A stretch of DNA of 64,000 nt. Source: Sulfolobus tengchongensis (GTDB lineage Archaea > Thermoproteota > Thermoprotei_A > Sulfolobales > Sulfolobaceae). The position numbers and the translations under genes are program-made. Where the stretch lies: positions 2,295,337 through 2,359,336 of the forward strand of contig NZ_CP146016.1 in assembly GCF_036967215.1 (NCBI RefSeq), written 5' to 3'. Under the pieces are notes generated by a model. It had not been told where the DNA came from. It made no database searches and saw only the letters and a list, made by a program, of their open reading frames with translations. The first letter of the stretch is position 1. Each line of letters starts with the position of its first letter. Below, piece by piece: positions 41,194-52,804 of this stretch.

Positions 41194-41526
41194 ATGAGTC
41201 GCGCAGCTACAAAATGGAAGTGCGTATTATGTAATAATACAATATATTGGGACGAATTATTCACTTACTTAAAAAATGGTGTGTCCCACTATACATGCTT
41301 AAGAGATAAAGCAATGAAAAATACTAAGATAGATAACAAAGAAATGCAAACTCTTTTGGATTCACTAGAGGAAGAACTAAAGTCTATAGTGTATTATAAG
41401 CAAAAATTGTCCTCATTGCAAGATGAGGAAATAAAGAAGACATTAGATCAAATTGAGAAAGACGCAGAAAAGAACGCTGGAATTCTAACTAGATTAATTG
41501 AGAAATATAGTGATATATCTTCATAA
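41194..41526 (+). CDS. DUF2175 family protein
   Basis: 110 residues beginning MSRAATKWKCVLCNN. A small zinc-ribbon-like module (CVLC, then HYTC) is followed by a coiled-coil helix. The start at 41194 is preferred over an earlier in-frame start at 41131, because the added 21 residues would overlap the divergent gene and carry the promoter region. The family is restricted to archaea and has no known function. Confidence 0.7.
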   Translation: MSRAATKWKCVLCNNTIYWDELFTYLKNGVSHYTCLRDKAMKNTKIDNKEMQTLLDSLEEELKSIVYYKQKLSSLQDEEIKKTLDQIEKDAEKNAGILTRLIEKYSDISS

Positions 41527-41642
41527 AGTTTTTATATTTTTCTTCGATTTTATGCACTTAGAGTATTTCTGACGAATCCGGTAATAATATCTAGTATTGA
41601 AGCTTAAATAGGTATTTTTACGAGAATAATATTTAAGATAAG

Positions 41643-42425
41643 ATGATTTCTGTCAAATTAGTTTCCTATACGCACGATGGGGAAAGAGTTATTGCAATAG
41701 CTGCCAAAATGTCGAGATCAAGAAAGGGATGGGATTATCATACAAAAAATATGACTGATGAAGAGATAGAAACATGGATTAGGGACGCTATTATACACGG
41801 ATATTGGTCAGTTTTGGAGCACTCTGTCTATACGTTTTCCATTGAGGGTATTTCACGTGTTGCGTCTCATCAACTTGTAAGGCACAGAATTGCCTCCTAC
41901 ACGCAGATGAGCCACCGTTTCGCTAAACCTGTTGATGAGTACTATAAACCAGTGATTCCCCCATCCGCCGAGAAAAGAAATAAAGAGGCTATTGAGAAAG
42001 CGTATAAAGAGGCATACAATAACTATTTCAAATTATTAGAAAATGGAGTACCAGAGGAAGATGCTAGATATGTATTGCCTAACGGTGTAAATACGAACAT
42101 TGTAGTGACAATGAACGCTAGGGAATTGTATAACTTCTTCGCTCTGCGTTTATGTTCCAGGGCTCAATGGGAAATTAGAGCAATAGCATGGGAAATGTTA
42201 GAAGAAGTAAGGAAAGTTCATCCCAGACTGTTTAAATATGCTGGTCCAAATTGTATTATACATGAGAATTTCATAAGAAATGAAAATGAATATATAACAT
42301 TAGAAGATATATTTAAAGATTACAAGTTAGAGTTCATATCTCAAAGATGCATTGAAGGAGTAACGAGAGAAGGTATAAAAAGATGCATTATGAATTCGCG
42401 TAGTATATTGTCAGATATTAAATAA
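41643..42425 (+). CDS. thyX: Flavin-dependent thymidylate synthase
   Basis: 260 residues with the ThyX motif [11 protein letters not shown] (about 79-89) and the dUMP-contacting [12 protein letters not shown]. It makes dTMP from dUMP with FAD and methylene-folate-type carbon and is the only thymidylate synthase seen here. It stands alone with about 115 bp upstream. Confidence 0.95.
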   Translation: MISVKLVSYTHDGERVIAIAAKMSRSRKGWDYHTKNMTDEEIETWIRDAIIHGYWSVLEHSVYTFSIEGISRVASHQLVRHRIASYTQMSHRFAKPVDEYYKPVIPPSAEKRNKEAIEKAYKEAYNNYFKLLENGVPEEDARYVLPNGVNTNIVVTMNARELYNFFALRLCSRAQWEIRAIAWEMLEEVRKVHPRLFKYAGPNCIIHENFIRNENEYITLEDIFKDYKLEFISQRCIEGVTREGIKRCIMNSRSILSDIK

Positions 42426-42471
42426 CCGAGTCATAATATGTGATTTTTTAGCGTAACCTTTTAACGAAGAG

Positions 42472-42480
42472 TATTTAAAT
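42472..42480 (+). promoter_or_regulatory. TATA box of the nuo operon
   Basis: TATTTAAAT lies about 26 bp before the ATG at 42505. This favours the second of two in-frame ATG codons (42496, 42505) and a leaderless polycistronic mRNA. Confidence 0.5.
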
Positions 42481-42504
42481 TATTCCCCCTTATATATGCT
42501 TGCG

Positions 42505-42894
42505 ATGTCACTTACTCAAGCTATTTTAACGTTTGGGATTCCTATAGTCGTGTTCTTAGCTGCAGGTTATGGCGGATATAAATTCTTATCACTTGTAGTG
42601 CCCTCAAAACCAAATCCCCTTAAGGTTAGTAGGTTTGAAGCTGGTAATATACCAACGGGATTAGGCAGATTATGGTTTCCCCTACAATATTATGGTTATC
42701 TGCTAGTATATACTACACTAGAACCTATAATTATATTATTACTTCCTGTTGCTTATTCTGATTACTATTCCTCTATGACGGCTTTTAGAAATCTTCTACT
42801 CATAGTTGTAGTCTTCATAGTATTATTATATCCAATTCTATATTATTCAATAAGGCAAATTAATGTATTAAATTACTGGGAGATGAGAAGATGA
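42505..42894 (+). CDS. nuoA: Complex I-like subunit NuoA
   Basis: About 129 residues with three membrane helices and the NuoA loop segment [25 protein letters not shown]. It contributes to the quinone-channel region. It is followed directly by nuoC with a 4-bp overlap. nuoB, which normally lies between them, is absent. Confidence 0.92.
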   Translation: MSLTQAILTFGIPIVVFLAAGYGGYKFLSLVVPSKPNPLKVSRFEAGNIPTGLGRLWFPLQYYGYLLVYTTLEPIIILLLPVAYSDYYSSMTAFRNLLLIVVVFIVLLYPILYYSIRQINVLNYWEMRR

Positions 42895-43385
42895 GCGAAT
42901 CTATGAAAAATCTCGCTAATGAGTTACAAACTAAGTTTAAGTGTCAGGTAAAGATAGAAAGTGATAGAAGATTAACTGTTATAGTCCCTGACAAAAAGGC
43001 AATATTAGATGTAGCTAAGTATTTAAAAGAATTTGGATTTGATCACGTTAAGGCAGTAACTGGAATAGATTATCCTGAACAGGAGAAATTAGAAGTAGTA
43101 TATCATATATCTTCATATTCTAATTTGGACTTAGCGAAAGTTATACTAGCCTTAAGAACTTCAACAACTTATAAGGATCCTTCAATACCTTCACTATATC
43201 CGATTTTTGAAAGTGTTTGGACTGGTGAAAGAGAAACCTTTGAGATGTTGGGAATTAGATTTGAAGGTCACCCTGATTTGAGAAGATTATTTTTAGATGA
43301 GGATTTTGAAGGAGTTTATCCGTTAAGGAAATCATTTAAAATAAAATTGGAGGGGGTATTTGTTGACAAGCCAGCCACAGAGTGA
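42891..43385 (+). CDS. nuoC: Complex I-like subunit NuoC (30 kDa type)
   Basis: 164 residues. The conserved [28 protein letters not shown] segment is the family signature. It is part of the peripheral arm. It overlaps nuoA by 4 bp and nuoD by 26 bp. Confidence 0.93.
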   Translation: MSESMKNLANELQTKFKCQVKIESDRRLTVIVPDKKAILDVAKYLKEFGFDHVKAVTGIDYPEQEKLEVVYHISSYSNLDLAKVILALRTSTTYKDPSIPSLYPIFESVWTGERETFEMLGIRFEGHPDLRRLFLDEDFEGVYPLRKSFKIKLEGVFVDKPATE

Positions 43386-44595
43386 AATTCAAAAGGATTT
43401 ATTAGCAGCTACTGGAATGTCAGTAGAATTTATACCAATTCAAGGCGAACTTAATGTAGGGCCACAGCATCCAGGATCAGGTCATATGAGGATATTTGTG
43501 AAACTGAACGGGGATATCATAGAAGACGTAGATTTAGATGTAGGTTACGTCCATAGGGCAGTGGAAAAGCTTTCGGAAAATAGGAATTACATGCATCTTA
43601 TACCATTAGTTGAAAGACCAGCTATCCTAGATTCCATACATATGAACCTAGGCTACATTATGGCTGTAGAGAAAATATTAGGTGTAGACGTACCAGAAAG
43701 GGCACAATACTTAAGGAGTTTTGCAGCGGAGGTAAATAGGATAGCTAGCCACCTTTATGGCTTAGGTATATTAGCTATATTCTTGGGGCATTCAACTGGT
43801 TTCATGTGGGGTTTTGGAGATAGAGAAGTCTGGGTTACCATATTGGAGGCTTTAACGGGAGCTAGAGTTACCAATTCTTATATTATACCCGGAGGAGTTA
43901 GGCGAGATATGTCACAAGAAATAAAGGATATGACTTTGAAGGCCATAGCTTATCAACGCAGAAGGTTAGAGGATTGGAAGAAGATCTTCTTTTATAATCC
44001 ATCGATTAGAGCAAGGCTTGAAAATGTAGGAGTTATGAGTAGAGAGAATGCTATTAAGTGGGGTGCTGTAGGACCTAATTTAAGAGCTTCTGGAGTATAT
44101 TATGATGTTAGAAAGATTGAACCATATGCTGCTTATGATAAATTAGATTTTGAAATACCGGTCTATAAAGAAGGAGATGGTCTTGCAAGAGGTTTAGTTA
44201 GATTAGAAGAGATTGAGCAAAGCATGAGAATATTAGAGCAGATAATAAAGAATATACCAGAAGGTAATATTTTGAGTGATAGATTCTTTAAGCAAATACC
44301 TCCCACTAGACTTAAGAAATATTGGGAAACATACAGACGTATTGTTTTACCTGGATATTATGCTTCGTTTAGACCTCCTAGAGGGGAGGCAATATCTAGA
44401 GTAGAAGCAGGTAGAGGTGAGCTAGCATATTATGTAGTAAGTGATGGTTCTCCAAAACCTTATAGATTGAGAATGATAACTCCTTCATATAGATTAATAT
44501 ACGTTTTTAAACAATTATGTAAAGGTTCGCGATATGCGGACCTAGTTTCGATTTACGGTAGTTTAGATTATTTCCCTCCGGAGGCGGATAGGTAA
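43360..44595 (+). CDS. nuoD: Complex I-like subunit NuoD (49 kDa type)
   Basis: About 410 residues, related to the hydrogenase large subunit. It has [11 protein letters not shown] near the N-terminus, [12 protein letters not shown], and the late [22 protein letters not shown]. It forms the quinone-binding site with NuoB. The start is one of two TTG codons (43360 or 43363), placed 3-6 bp after an unusually strong GGAGGGGGT site. Confidence 0.95.
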   Translation: MLTSQPQSEIQKDLLAATGMSVEFIPIQGELNVGPQHPGSGHMRIFVKLNGDIIEDVDLDVGYVHRAVEKLSENRNYMHLIPLVERPAILDSIHMNLGYIMAVEKILGVDVPERAQYLRSFAAEVNRIASHLYGLGILAIFLGHSTGFMWGFGDREVWVTILEALTGARVTNSYIIPGGVRRDMSQEIKDMTLKAIAYQRRRLEDWKKIFFYNPSIRARLENVGVMSRENAIKWGAVGPNLRASGVYYDVRKIEPYAAYDKLDFEIPVYKEGDGLARGLVRLEEIEQSMRILEQIIKNIPEGNILSDRFFKQIPPTRLKKYWETYRRIVLPGYYASFRPPRGEAISRVEAGRGELAYYVVSDGSPKPYRLRMITPSYRLIYVFKQLCKGSRYADLVSIYGSLDYFPPEADR

Positions 44596-45653
44596 TGAGT
44601 GTTCTATCAGCTTTAGAATATTATTTCTTTTACCCATCGTTTTTCCTTACAGTTATTTTCCCAGGTTTAATTTTTACCCTCATTTTTCTTTTAGTGACTA
44701 TATGGTTTGAAAGGAAAGCTGCAGCTATTGTACAACTTAGATATGGTCCCTATTACGCTTCCAAAAGAATAGGTGGCTTGCTTCAGCTATTTGCCGATGC
44801 AATAAAGTTTGTATTTTCAGAGATTATAATTCCAAATGGTGTAAATCAGACACTTTATGCATTATCTCCAATACTTGTAGTAATATTCGCATTTTTGCCT
44901 CTAGGTCTCATACCACTTTCTACTATTCCTCAACAAGGATCAATACTTTCAGTTTATCACAATTTGTTCTATGATAATGTCATACATCAATCAGTTCTAG
45001 TTCCATTCTTCACTCAATACAATTTAATAGCTATAATTGCATTGGAGTCGCTATATCCAATTTTAGTGGTCTTTTTAGCATGGAATACAAATAACCGATT
45101 TGCAGTAGTTGGAGCTATAAGAGAAGCATATTTATCTGTATCATATGATGTATTGTTAATAATATCTACGTTAGCTTTAGCAATTGAGTACCATACTTTA
45201 GACGTTGCCAAAATAGTAGTTTCTGGAATACCTGGATTTATAGCAAACCCCATAGCAGCATTTGTATTTTTAGTAGCAATGCTAATAGGATCTTCGAGAT
45301 TTCCTTTTGAAATAGTTGAAGCAGAGACTGAGTTGGTAATTGGCCCTTATACTGAATATAGTGGTTTCCTATTTGTTCTAACAATGGCTGGTTCATACGT
45401 TGCAAATTTAGTTTACGCAATTCTATTCGTAGATCTATTCATAGGTGGTTGGTTACCGTTTACCGGGTTTGTCGGAGCCGTATTTACTGTTTTTAAGGCC
45501 GCAATAGTAGTATTTTTTGCAGTTTTTCTTAGAAGCGTTTACGGGAGGTATAGAATAGATCAAGCACTAAGGGGAAGTTGGAAATACTTCTTCCCCCTAG
45601 CTCTTGCATCCTTAATATTAGGTGTGGTGGTGGGTTACTTATGGATAAGGTGA
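44595..45653 (+). CDS. nuoH: Complex I-like subunit NuoH
   Basis: 352 residues, about 8 membrane helices. The signatures [14 protein letters not shown] (first loop) and [23 protein letters not shown], which lines the quinone channel, are present. It overlaps nuoI by 13 bp. Confidence 0.94.
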   Translation: MSVLSALEYYFFYPSFFLTVIFPGLIFTLIFLLVTIWFERKAAAIVQLRYGPYYASKRIGGLLQLFADAIKFVFSEIIIPNGVNQTLYALSPILVVIFAFLPLGLIPLSTIPQQGSILSVYHNLFYDNVIHQSVLVPFFTQYNLIAIIALESLYPILVVFLAWNTNNRFAVVGAIREAYLSVSYDVLLIISTLALAIEYHTLDVAKIVVSGIPGFIANPIAAFVFLVAMLIGSSRFPFEIVEAETELVIGPYTEYSGFLFVLTMAGSYVANLVYAILFVDLFIGGWLPFTGFVGAVFTVFKAAIVVFFAVFLRSVYGRYRIDQALRGSWKYFFPLALASLILGVVVGYLWIR

Positions 45654-46144
45654 AGGAATATAAGAAAGAAAATATAGGTAGTTTATTCGCAGAACATATT
45701 CAATCTATAGTCACGGGAATAAAGTATTTTGTAAGACCTCAAAGAATTACTTTACAATATCCAGAGGATAGTCTTACTCTTCCGACAGGATATAGAGGAA
45801 TGATTAGGCTCTATAAAGACGTATGTATAGGCTGTACTTTATGTGCTCTTATATGCCCTGCAGACGCCATGAAAATGGTTACCGAAAGTGGAAAGAAGTT
45901 TCCTCAAATAAATTATGGAAGATGTGTTTTCTGTGGTTTCTGTGTAGATGTTTGTCCAGTGGATGCATTAAAAGAGACTAGGGTTCACGATTTAGTTTTT
46001 ACCTCTAGAAAGGAGTTAATATTTGACCCAAATAGGTTTAATGAAGATGTAGATGAGGTTCCTTTGGAGAATAAACCAGTGAGAAAAGTAAAAGCAGTAG
46101 TAGATGAGAAGAGGGGGATAAAATATGTCCCTGCAGACGAGTGA
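45641..46144 (+). CDS. nuoI: Complex I-like subunit NuoI (two [4Fe-4S] ferredoxin)
   Basis: 167 residues with ligands Cys62, 65, 68, 72 and Cys95, 98, 101, 105 ([12 protein letters not shown] and [12 protein letters not shown]). The ATG at 45641 follows GGTGGTGGG by about 8 bp, and an upstream extension in nuoH is rejected. It feeds electrons to the quinone site. The electron donor normally supplied by NuoEFG is not encoded here. Confidence 0.94.
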   Translation: MDKVKEYKKENIGSLFAEHIQSIVTGIKYFVRPQRITLQYPEDSLTLPTGYRGMIRLYKDVCIGCTLCALICPADAMKMVTESGKKFPQINYGRCVFCGFCVDVCPVDALKETRVHDLVFTSRKELIFDPNRFNEDVDEVPLENKPVRKVKAVVDEKRGIKYVPADE

Positions 46145-46628
46145 TATTATTCAATATATATTGTTTGGGTTTTTTGGAATTATGGCAATAGCTTTCTCAA
46201 TATACATAGTTAGGGCTAGAAATGTTTTCTATGGTGCAGTGAGTTTAGCCTTTTTAGGTGTAAGTATAGCTGCACTCATAGCGTTAGAGGCACCAGCTAC
46301 CTACGGTATATACTCAATATTTCACATACTTCTTTATGTAGGTGCAACTGTAACTTTCCTAGCTATTTCGCTAGTGATGTTTAAGGATTTAGAAGTAAAA
46401 GTAAGTAGAGGCAATTTAGGAGTATTAGTAGGAGGAGCTGTTGCACTACTGTTCTTAATAGTTATTTTCCTATCAGTCTTTCAAGTATCTTCAGTTCCTC
46501 TTCAACCACTTAACTTTCAGATGCTGGCTAATGATTTATTGGAGAATTATTGGTTTCCATTAATTATCCTCATTATAGCTTTATTAACCACTTTGATTGA
46601 GGCAATATCGTTGGCTAGGAGGGATTGA
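46125..46628 (+). CDS. nuoJ: Complex I-like subunit NuoJ
   Basis: 167 residues with five membrane helices. The [20 protein letters not shown] segment resembles the conserved TM3 of NuoJ. It starts within nuoI (20-bp overlap) after a GAGGGGG site. Confidence 0.88.
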   Translation: MSLQTSDIIQYILFGFFGIMAIAFSIYIVRARNVFYGAVSLAFLGVSIAALIALEAPATYGIYSIFHILLYVGATVTFLAISLVMFKDLEVKVSRGNLGVLVGGAVALLFLIVIFLSVFQVSSVPLQPLNFQMLANDLLENYWFPLIILIIALLTTLIEAISLARRD

Positions 46629-46630
46629 AA

Positions 46631-46918
46631 ATGATGGAGATTAGCTTATTGGGGATTATCATATCAGGTCTTCTAATAGGAATAGGCATTTATGGCTTGT
46701 CCTCTACATCAAATATAATTAGAGTGTTACTATCATCCGAAATAATACTAAATGCGTCAATATTATTCGTTTTTTCATTCTCTAGTGTTGCGGGTATGAT
46801 TTACAAACCCATAATATTTTCACTCTTCGCAATAGGGATGGCCCTTACAGAAGTTGTAGTTGCATTCGCGGCGGTTATCTTGTATTATAGACAAAAGGGC
46901 AAATTGGAGGTGGAATAA
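46631..46918 (+). CDS. nuoK: Complex I-like subunit NuoK
   Basis: 95 residues with three helices. [14 protein letters not shown] and the conserved [16 protein letters not shown] are family hallmarks, including the glutamates in helices 2 and 3. The ATG at 46631 lies 7 bp after AGGAGGG. An in-frame TTG at 46625 is an alternative. Confidence 0.9.
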   Translation: MMEISLLGIIISGLLIGIGIYGLSSTSNIIRVLLSSEIILNASILFVFSFSSVAGMIYKPIIFSLFAIGMALTEVVVAFAAVILYYRQKGKLEVE

Positions 46919-46919
46919 A

Positions 46920-49900
46920 TTGTCCTATATCTCCTTTATATTAGTAGTTATTTCTTTAATCATATCTGTTTCAATATTTTTTATTAAATCTAAAAGAGTT
47001 TCGTTTACATTAAGTCTAATAGCAATCGCGATAAATATTCCATTTCTATTTATGATAAATAGCTTTGAACATATCTTTATTGCAAGGTATGTTGGTGATT
47101 TTGGATTTGTAGTCAATAATCTGAATTATCCCTTTATAATAACCATTTTAGTAGTTACATTACTTACCACCATCTATTCTCTCAGATATATGGAGCATAA
47201 GTTTAGGGAAGAAAACAAGTACAATTGGGGCCTCTACTATGCTCTGTATACGCTATTCGCATTATCGATGCTCTACACAGTATTATCAACTAACTTATTG
47301 GAATTGTACATATTTCTGGAGATTTCTTTAATTTCTTCATTCTTACTAATAGCTCTCTATGGATATGGCGATAGGCGTAGAATAAGTCTTATGTATTTCA
47401 TATGGACACATATAGGCACTATATTGCTTCTAGCCTCTATTATAGTTATAGGACTCACTACGGGAACTATGAACATTTATATTGATGCAAATACTTTCGC
47501 AAACTATTCTATAATACCTTATAGTATTCTAGTATTCTTAGTTGCCGTTATTGGAATGTTTATCAAAGGTGCTCAAGCAGGTTTCAATATTTGGTTACCC
47601 TATGCTCATGGTGAAGCGCCAACTCCAATTTCCATCTTATTGAGTCCAAATATGGTAGGATTAGGAATATTTGTAGTAATCATTTATTATTATCTGTTTC
47701 CATCAATGGCATTTTTAGCTCCTATTTTTATAGCTTGGGCTATTATCACAATGATTTATGGTGGTATCAACGCCCTAGCACAAAGGGACTTTAAGAGATT
47801 CCTGGCTTATTCAAGTGTTTCACAAATGGGATATATGTTATTAGGAGCATCTATAGCATTTTTAACTGGATTATCGTCTTCCATTTTATCATTACCACTA
47901 GGAATATTAGCAAGTATTTTAATATACGTCTCACATGGTTTTGGAAAAGCCCTCTTGTTCATGAGCGCTGGTGCTTCAATAACGGAATTGAACGAAAGAA
48001 ATATAGAAAAGCTAGGTGGTTTATATCTATCTTCTCCTCTTCATTCTACATTAGCATTTATAGGAATTTTAAATCTTCTGGGACTGCCACCTACTATAGG
48101 CCTAGTTAGTGAGGCATTGTTAATATTTTCTGTTGGCACATTACTAAGTAAAATAGGCTTAACGGGATTTGTTGCAATAATAGCGTTTATCATGATAGCA
48201 ATAGGTATTTCATCTGCTTATGCAGGTTACTTGTTTAAACTTGTTTATGCGGGTAAAAAGGAGATTAAAAGCATAGATAACGTGTTGGAGTACTCTATAC
48301 CTATGGCATTGGTAGGTATATTTAGCATAGTGTTCTTCTTTATTCCTCAATATGTTACTCCCTCTTTATCATTTACGATACTATTCTCTAATGCCGTAAT
48401 CTTGCCTATAATAGCATTTCTACCAGTTTTAGGTTCTTTAATAGCGCTAATTACTCCTAAATCTCTTAATCAAGATATAAGAGGTGCAATTGTAGTCTTA
48501 ACAATAGGGGTCTCTGTGGTTTTATCAAGTTTACTTTTGATAAATAACCTAGGTCAACCATTATTTGGCCATCCTCAGTTTTCATACTCATTTGGTTATT
48601 TACAATTTAGCGCAAATCTGCTTCAGTCAATTTTAGCTCTCTTTGTCTCCTCTTTATCCTTCTTTATAGCTTTATACAGTATAGGATATATGAGAGAAGA
48701 TAACGTTTTAAGGAGATATTGGGGATTCTTTGGACTATTTGTTTCATCAATGCTTTCTGTCGTTTTGGCTAATAATGCTTTATTGTTTATAGCTGGATGG
48801 GAAGGCACCAGTTTAGCATCATATGGATTAATTAGTTATTGGTTAGATGATAATGAAAGAAATGTAGTAGGAGACTTTGGAAGAAAGATATTTGGGATAG
48901 AAAACGTATCTAAGCCAACAACTAGCGGAATAAGAGCCTTAATATTTACCAGGATTGGCGATGTAGGTTTATTAGCAGTTTTAGGGTATTTAATTTCATT
49001 AGCGGGCTATAATTACATACTATATCCTATCGCTAATATCTCTTCGACGGTCTTTTCATCCTTACATGAGATCTCATCTTATCCATATGGTTGGCTTCTA
49101 TTACTAATACTCTTTCTAGGCGGTTTAGCTAAAAGCGCTCAATTTCCGTTTACACAATGGCTTTTGACTGCTATGACTGGCCCTACTCCAGTTAGTGCAT
49201 TAATACATGCAGCAACTATGGTCAATTTGGGTGCTATTCTTACATTTCTAACATATCCATTTATACAGATCAATTCCAATACATATTTATTCTTTGAAAT
49301 AATGGTAGGTTTAACGTTATTTACTGCAATATACACTAGTATAAATGCATTAGCTTCGAATGAGCAAAAAGTAATTTTGGCCTATTCGACTGCTGATCAA
49401 ATATCTCTTATGATGTTCTCATCCTCTTTAGGTGCTTTATTAGGTAATGTCACCTTAGGAATCATAATAGGGCTTATTCAGATGTTTGCTCATGGACTCT
49501 ATAAAGCATCATTATTCATGAATGCAGGATCAGTAATACATTATACCGAAAGTAGGTACATAGCTTCAAAGCCATTGTTGTATAAGGAAATTCCTTATGT
49601 ATTTGTGTTACAATTAATTGCCGCATTAAACTTAGCTAACTTACCACCACTTATCGGATTCTGGGCTCATAATTCTATAGGTAATTTAGTGAGCAACTTT
49701 TCCTCCTCTATTTTCTATACATATGTAATTCTAGAGTTTCTTGGATCAATATACATACTGAGGTATATATCAAGAACGTTCTTATGGAAAGGTGAATCAA
49801 ATGAAACCCATGAAAAAGGACATCTAAGTGCCTTGATGATAATAACTCCGGGGATATTAGTTTTAGCCTCGATTATAATTGGCGCACTTTACTTTAACTT

Positions 49901-50306
49901 GGCCTCATTTTTCAATATAATAGCATATTCAGAAATAGATTATCTTAGTTTAGGTTTGTCAATATTAGGATGGATTATAGCGTTTGCTATCTATACTAGG
50001 TACTTGAATTTAAGATCAATAAAACCATTAATAGACTTCGCCTATTATGGATGGTATGTCAATCCTAGTTTCGATAAATTTGGATATTTATTCAAAGGTT
50101 TCTCTAATAGCTTATTTGCAGGATTTGAGAGAGGAGTTATTGATCTTGGATTAAATGAGAAATTGCCTAAATCTATAATAAATCTAGGTTCACGAATTTA
50201 TAATGTGGTTGAAGATCACATTCTTGGAGACTACATAATGTTATACGCTTGGGGCGTATTTTTGTTCTTAATCATAGTTTTAATTGTATTTGGGGTGATA
50301 AGGTAA
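46920..50306 (+). CDS. Fused antiporter-like subunit NuoM/NuoL
   Basis: 1128 residues from a TTG start behind GGAGGTGG. It contains two complete proton-pumping modules. Residues 1 to about 490 are NuoM/MrpD-like ([47 protein letters not shown]). Residues about 560-1128 are NuoL-like ([51 protein letters not shown], split here over two membrane segments). A long amphipathic tail and last helix end it. About 28-30 membrane helices are expected. A sequencing join is unlikely, since the frame is open throughout with no start site between modules. Confidence 0.88.
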   Translation: MSYISFILVVISLIISVSIFFIKSKRVSFTLSLIAIAINIPFLFMINSFEHIFIARYVGDFGFVVNNLNYPFIITILVVTLLTTIYSLRYMEHKFREENKYNWGLYYALYTLFALSMLYTVLSTNLLELYIFLEISLISSFLLIALYGYGDRRRISLMYFIWTHIGTILLLASIIVIGLTTGTMNIYIDANTFANYSIIPYSILVFLVAVIGMFIKGAQAGFNIWLPYAHGEAPTPISILLSPNMVGLGIFVVIIYYYLFPSMAFLAPIFIAWAIITMIYGGINALAQRDFKRFLAYSSVSQMGYMLLGASIAFLTGLSSSILSLPLGILASILIYVSHGFGKALLFMSAGASITELNERNIEKLGGLYLSSPLHSTLAFIGILNLLGLPPTIGLVSEALLIFSVGTLLSKIGLTGFVAIIAFIMIAIGISSAYAGYLFKLVYAGKKEIKSIDNVLEYSIPMALVGIFSIVFFFIPQYVTPSLSFTILFSNAVILPIIAFLPVLGSLIALITPKSLNQDIRGAIVVLTIGVSVVLSSLLLINNLGQPLFGHPQFSYSFGYLQFSANLLQSILALFVSSLSFFIALYSIGYMREDNVLRRYWGFFGLFVSSMLSVVLANNALLFIAGWEGTSLASYGLISYWLDDNERNVVGDFGRKIFGIENVSKPTTSGIRALIFTRIGDVGLLAVLGYLISLAGYNYILYPIANISSTVFSSLHEISSYPYGWLLLLILFLGGLAKSAQFPFTQWLLTAMTGPTPVSALIHAATMVNLGAILTFLTYPFIQINSNTYLFFEIMVGLTLFTAIYTSINALASNEQKVILAYSTADQISLMMFSSSLGALLGNVTLGIIIGLIQMFAHGLYKASLFMNAGSVIHYTESRYIASKPLLYKEIPYVFVLQLIAALNLANLPPLIGFWAHNSIGNLVSNFSSSIFYTYVILEFLGSIYILRYISRTFLWKGESNETHEKGHLSALMIITPGILVLASIIIGALYFNLASFFNIIAYSEIDYLSLGLSILGWIIAFAIYTRYLNLRSIKPLIDFAYYGWYVNPSFDKFGYLFKGFSNSLFAGFERGVIDLGLNEKLPKSIINLGSRIYNVVEDHILGDYIMLYAWGVFLFLIIVLIVFGVIR

Positions 50307-51700
50307 TGAGTATAGATTATTATTTACCAATCTTAATACCATCAATCTTAATTTTATTTTCATCAATCTTAATTTTATTTATGGATAATGGTATTAGTAC
50401 TAATAGATTTAAAAATTCAGTATTGCTTTCATCTATTTCAGTTGGTATTAGTCTAATAATTTTAATATACTTCTGGGCAGCAGGTTTCGTAAAATATACG
50501 TTGTTTTCCAACTCTTTACTTATAGACGTGCCGGGTTATTTCTTTTCAATTACAGCATTTAGTATCGGTATCCTTGCTATCCTATTAAGTAAAGATCATT
50601 TAGAGAGTTGGAGAAATCGTTCATCAATGTTATCATTAATGCTCCTAACTCTCCTAGGTTTGCTATACATGTCGTTTGCTGATAGCATAGTAATAATTCT
50701 TACAACATGGGCTATTTCATCTGCTGCTAGCTATGCAATAACAATGCTTAGAAAAGATTATATGTCAGTAGATGCGGGTGTCAAGTATCTTATTATGGGG
50801 CTTGTATCGAGTTCAATCATGATAATAGGTTTCGCATCGTATTTAATTTCTACAGATTCATTAGTATTTACTACATCTGTAATATATCCTAATCTCTTCT
50901 TCTTTGCTATTTCCTTTATTTCTATAGCCTTTTTATTTAAGATGGGCGCATTCCCATTTCAAGCGTGGTTACCAGACGTTTACACATATGCTGATAGAAT
51001 ATCAGTGGCTTTCATTTCAAGTGTTGGGAAATTAGTAGGGATTATTCCTCTATTTAGAGTTGTATATTTATCAGATCCAAACGTTGTAGAACTAACAATA
51101 TTCATAATAGTTTCAATTGCAAGTATGATTGTCGGAAATATAACTGCTTTCTCTAGGAGGGACATTGCAGCAATACTCTCCTTTAGCTCAATAACACAGA
51201 TTGGATATATTTTGATAGGTTTTGCTATGTTTACAATATCACCGGCTATAGCAATAGTAGGTATACTTGTACAATCTCTTGCATATGGAATAGCACAAGT
51301 AGGTCTTTTCGGTATTGTAAGTCATGTAGAAAAAATAACGGGAACCTCCGATATTTCAGCTTTAAGAGGTATATCATCCCAAGATAAACTTCTAGCGTTT
51401 GCAATAGTTATTTTAATACTAAGTCTACTTGGAATTCCACCGATATTTGGATTTTGGGGTAAATTATTCCTCTTTGAGAGCTCATTTACCTATCCTTGGC
51501 TAACCATAATAGCGGTTCTTAATAGTGCGATATCTGCTGGATATTATGTACCAATAGTAAGAGAAGTATTCAGAGAAGGAGAGTTTGCGCTTTCTAAAAG
51601 TTCTGAGAGGGATATAGCTATAGTCTCGGCAATTTTAAGTATATTATTAGGTATAGTTATCCCACTTATATTCCAGATTTTGGTGAGCCAGGTTGGTTAG
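50306..51700 (+). CDS. nuoN: Complex I-like subunit NuoN
   Basis: 464 residues, 14 membrane helices, third antiporter-like subunit. Characteristic are [18 protein letters not shown] and [15 protein letters not shown]. The ATG at 50306 shares a base with the previous stop. A 21-bp tandem duplication near the start repeats seven codons within the first helix region (SSILILF twice). Confidence 0.92.
   Translation: MSIDYYLPILIPSILILFSSILILFMDNGISTNRFKNSVLLSSISVGISLIILIYFWAAGFVKYTLFSNSLLIDVPGYFFSITAFSIGILAILLSKDHLESWRNRSSMLSLMLLTLLGLLYMSFADSIVIILTTWAISSAASYAITMLRKDYMSVDAGVKYLIMGLVSSSIMIIGFASYLISTDSLVFTTSVIYPNLFFFAISFISIAFLFKMGAFPFQAWLPDVYTYADRISVAFISSVGKLVGIIPLFRVVYLSDPNVVELTIFIIVSIASMIVGNITAFSRRDIAAILSFSSITQIGYILIGFAMFTISPAIAIVGILVQSLAYGIAQVGLFGIVSHVEKITGTSDISALRGISSQDKLLAFAIVILILSLLGIPPIFGFWGKLFLFESSFTYPWLTIIAVLNSAISAGYYVPIVREVFREGEFALSKSSERDIAIVSAILSILLGIVIPLIFQILVSQVG
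50340..50381 (+). repeat. Two tandem 21-bp units in the 5' end of nuoN
   Basis: The unit CATCAATCTTAATTTTATTT plus one base occurs at 50340-50360 and 50361-50381, identical except for the last base. It keeps the frame and adds seven residues to a membrane helix. It looks like recent slippage or duplication. Confidence 0.85.
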
Positions 51701-52727
51701 AGTTGCATTGATAGGAATAGGTAATGTAGCTGCTGCGTTTGTTCAAGCCATTGAATTTGCCAAAACTGGTAAGGAAATATACGGAATACTTAACTTGCCA
51801 ATAAAACCTAATAATATAGAAATCGTAGCAGCGTTTGACATAGATAAAAGGAAAGTTGGCAAAAGGTTAAGAGAAGCAATATTTACTAAGCCTAATGTGG
51901 TCGATAAGTATATTGATATAAAAAGTAATGATATTATCGTAATGAGAGGTCCTACTCTTGATGGAAAAGTAGGTATTTTATCAAGTATAATCGAGGAATC
52001 TGAAGAAAAACCAGTTGATGTTGTTAGTATTTTAAAGAGAGAGCATGTAGATGTTGTTATAAACTTATTACCAACTGGAGCTATTAAAGCGAGTGCTTTC
52101 TACGCAATGGCGTCGTTAGAAGCTGGTGTATCGTTTATAAACTCTACACCTTCTCCAGTGGCTAAAGAATTTGGAGATAAGTTCAGAGATAGAAATCTTC
52201 CAGTCTTTGGTGATGATTTGTTAAGTCAGATAGGGGGTACTATTACGCATGCAGGGATTATAGAATTTTTAAAAAGTAGGGGAGTTAAAGTTCTGAGATC
52301 TTATCAAATAGATATTGCAGGTTCGACTGAGGCTTTAGTAACGCTTGAGGATTGGCGGAAAGACCTAAAAAAAGGGATTAAGTCGACTTTCATCTCTTCA
52401 TATACGAATGGAGCCGAAATAGTAGCGGGAACCTCTGATTATGTGGAGTTCTTAAAAGATAGAAGAGTTAGTTACATGGTAATTGAAGGTATGTATGGCA
52501 TAGGGGTTCCTATAAGGATTGATATTTCATTAAAGACGTACGACTCGATTAATGCTGTAAGTCCTCTAATAGATTTAGTAAGACTTTCAAAACTTTTAAT
52601 GGAAAAGGGAATAGGAGGAGCTATAAAAGAAGTATGCTATTACTATTTTAAAGATCCTCCAGAAAGAGCTAAAAGCATCATGGAAGCAAAGAAAGGTTTC
52701 GAGTTGCTTTTAAGTAATCTTTTATAA
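51693..52727 (+). CDS. ino1: Myo-inositol-1-phosphate synthase
   Basis: 344 residues. It converts glucose 6-phosphate to inositol 1-phosphate, the head group of archaeal inositol lipids. It has the N-terminal [13 protein letters not shown] nucleotide site, [18 protein letters not shown] and [14 protein letters not shown], typical of the archaeal/actinobacterial form. It starts on a TTG inside the last codons of nuoN (8-bp overlap), so it is the last gene of the nuo transcript. Confidence 0.92.
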   Translation: MVRVALIGIGNVAAAFVQAIEFAKTGKEIYGILNLPIKPNNIEIVAAFDIDKRKVGKRLREAIFTKPNVVDKYIDIKSNDIIVMRGPTLDGKVGILSSIIEESEEKPVDVVSILKREHVDVVINLLPTGAIKASAFYAMASLEAGVSFINSTPSPVAKEFGDKFRDRNLPVFGDDLLSQIGGTITHAGIIEFLKSRGVKVLRSYQIDIAGSTEALVTLEDWRKDLKKGIKSTFISSYTNGAEIVAGTSDYVEFLKDRRVSYMVIEGMYGIGVPIRIDISLKTYDSINAVSPLIDLVRLSKLLMEKGIGGAIKEVCYYYFKDPPERAKSIMEAKKGFELLLSNLL

Positions 52728-52729
52728 AT
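52721..52729 (+). promoter_or_regulatory. TATA box of the C/D box RNA gene
   Basis: TTTATAAAT at 52721-52729 lies in the final codons of ino1 and about 26 bp before the predicted 5' end of the guide RNA. Confidence 0.5.
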
Positions 52730-52749
52730 CTTTTAGGAACATATATCTA

Positions 52750-52804
52750 AAAATGATGTTTGAACCCCGGACTGATTTGTGATGTACGCGTGTGAGGGCT
52801 GATT
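52750..52804 (+). ncRNA. C/D box guide sRNA (2'-O-methylation)
   Basis: A compact 55-nt unit with all four boxes in order and normal spacing: C (ATGATGT, 52753-52759), D' (CTGA, 52772-52775), C' (GTGATGT, 52779-52785), D (CTGA, 52799-52802). The D' guide (GAACCCCGGA) is complementary to a tRNA T-arm of the type TCCGGGGTTC. By the D-plus-five rule it would direct methylation of a G in the 5' side of the T stem, about position 51. The D guide (GCGTGTGAGGG) has no target that I recognise. It fills the whole gap between ino1 and thiI and overlaps the 3' end of thiI by 2 bp. Confidence 0.8.

Noticed and set aside
46860-46919. Upstream extension of the NuoM/L fusion into nuoK
   Set aside because: It overlaps nuoK in another frame, while the TTG at 46920 has a strong ribosome binding site.
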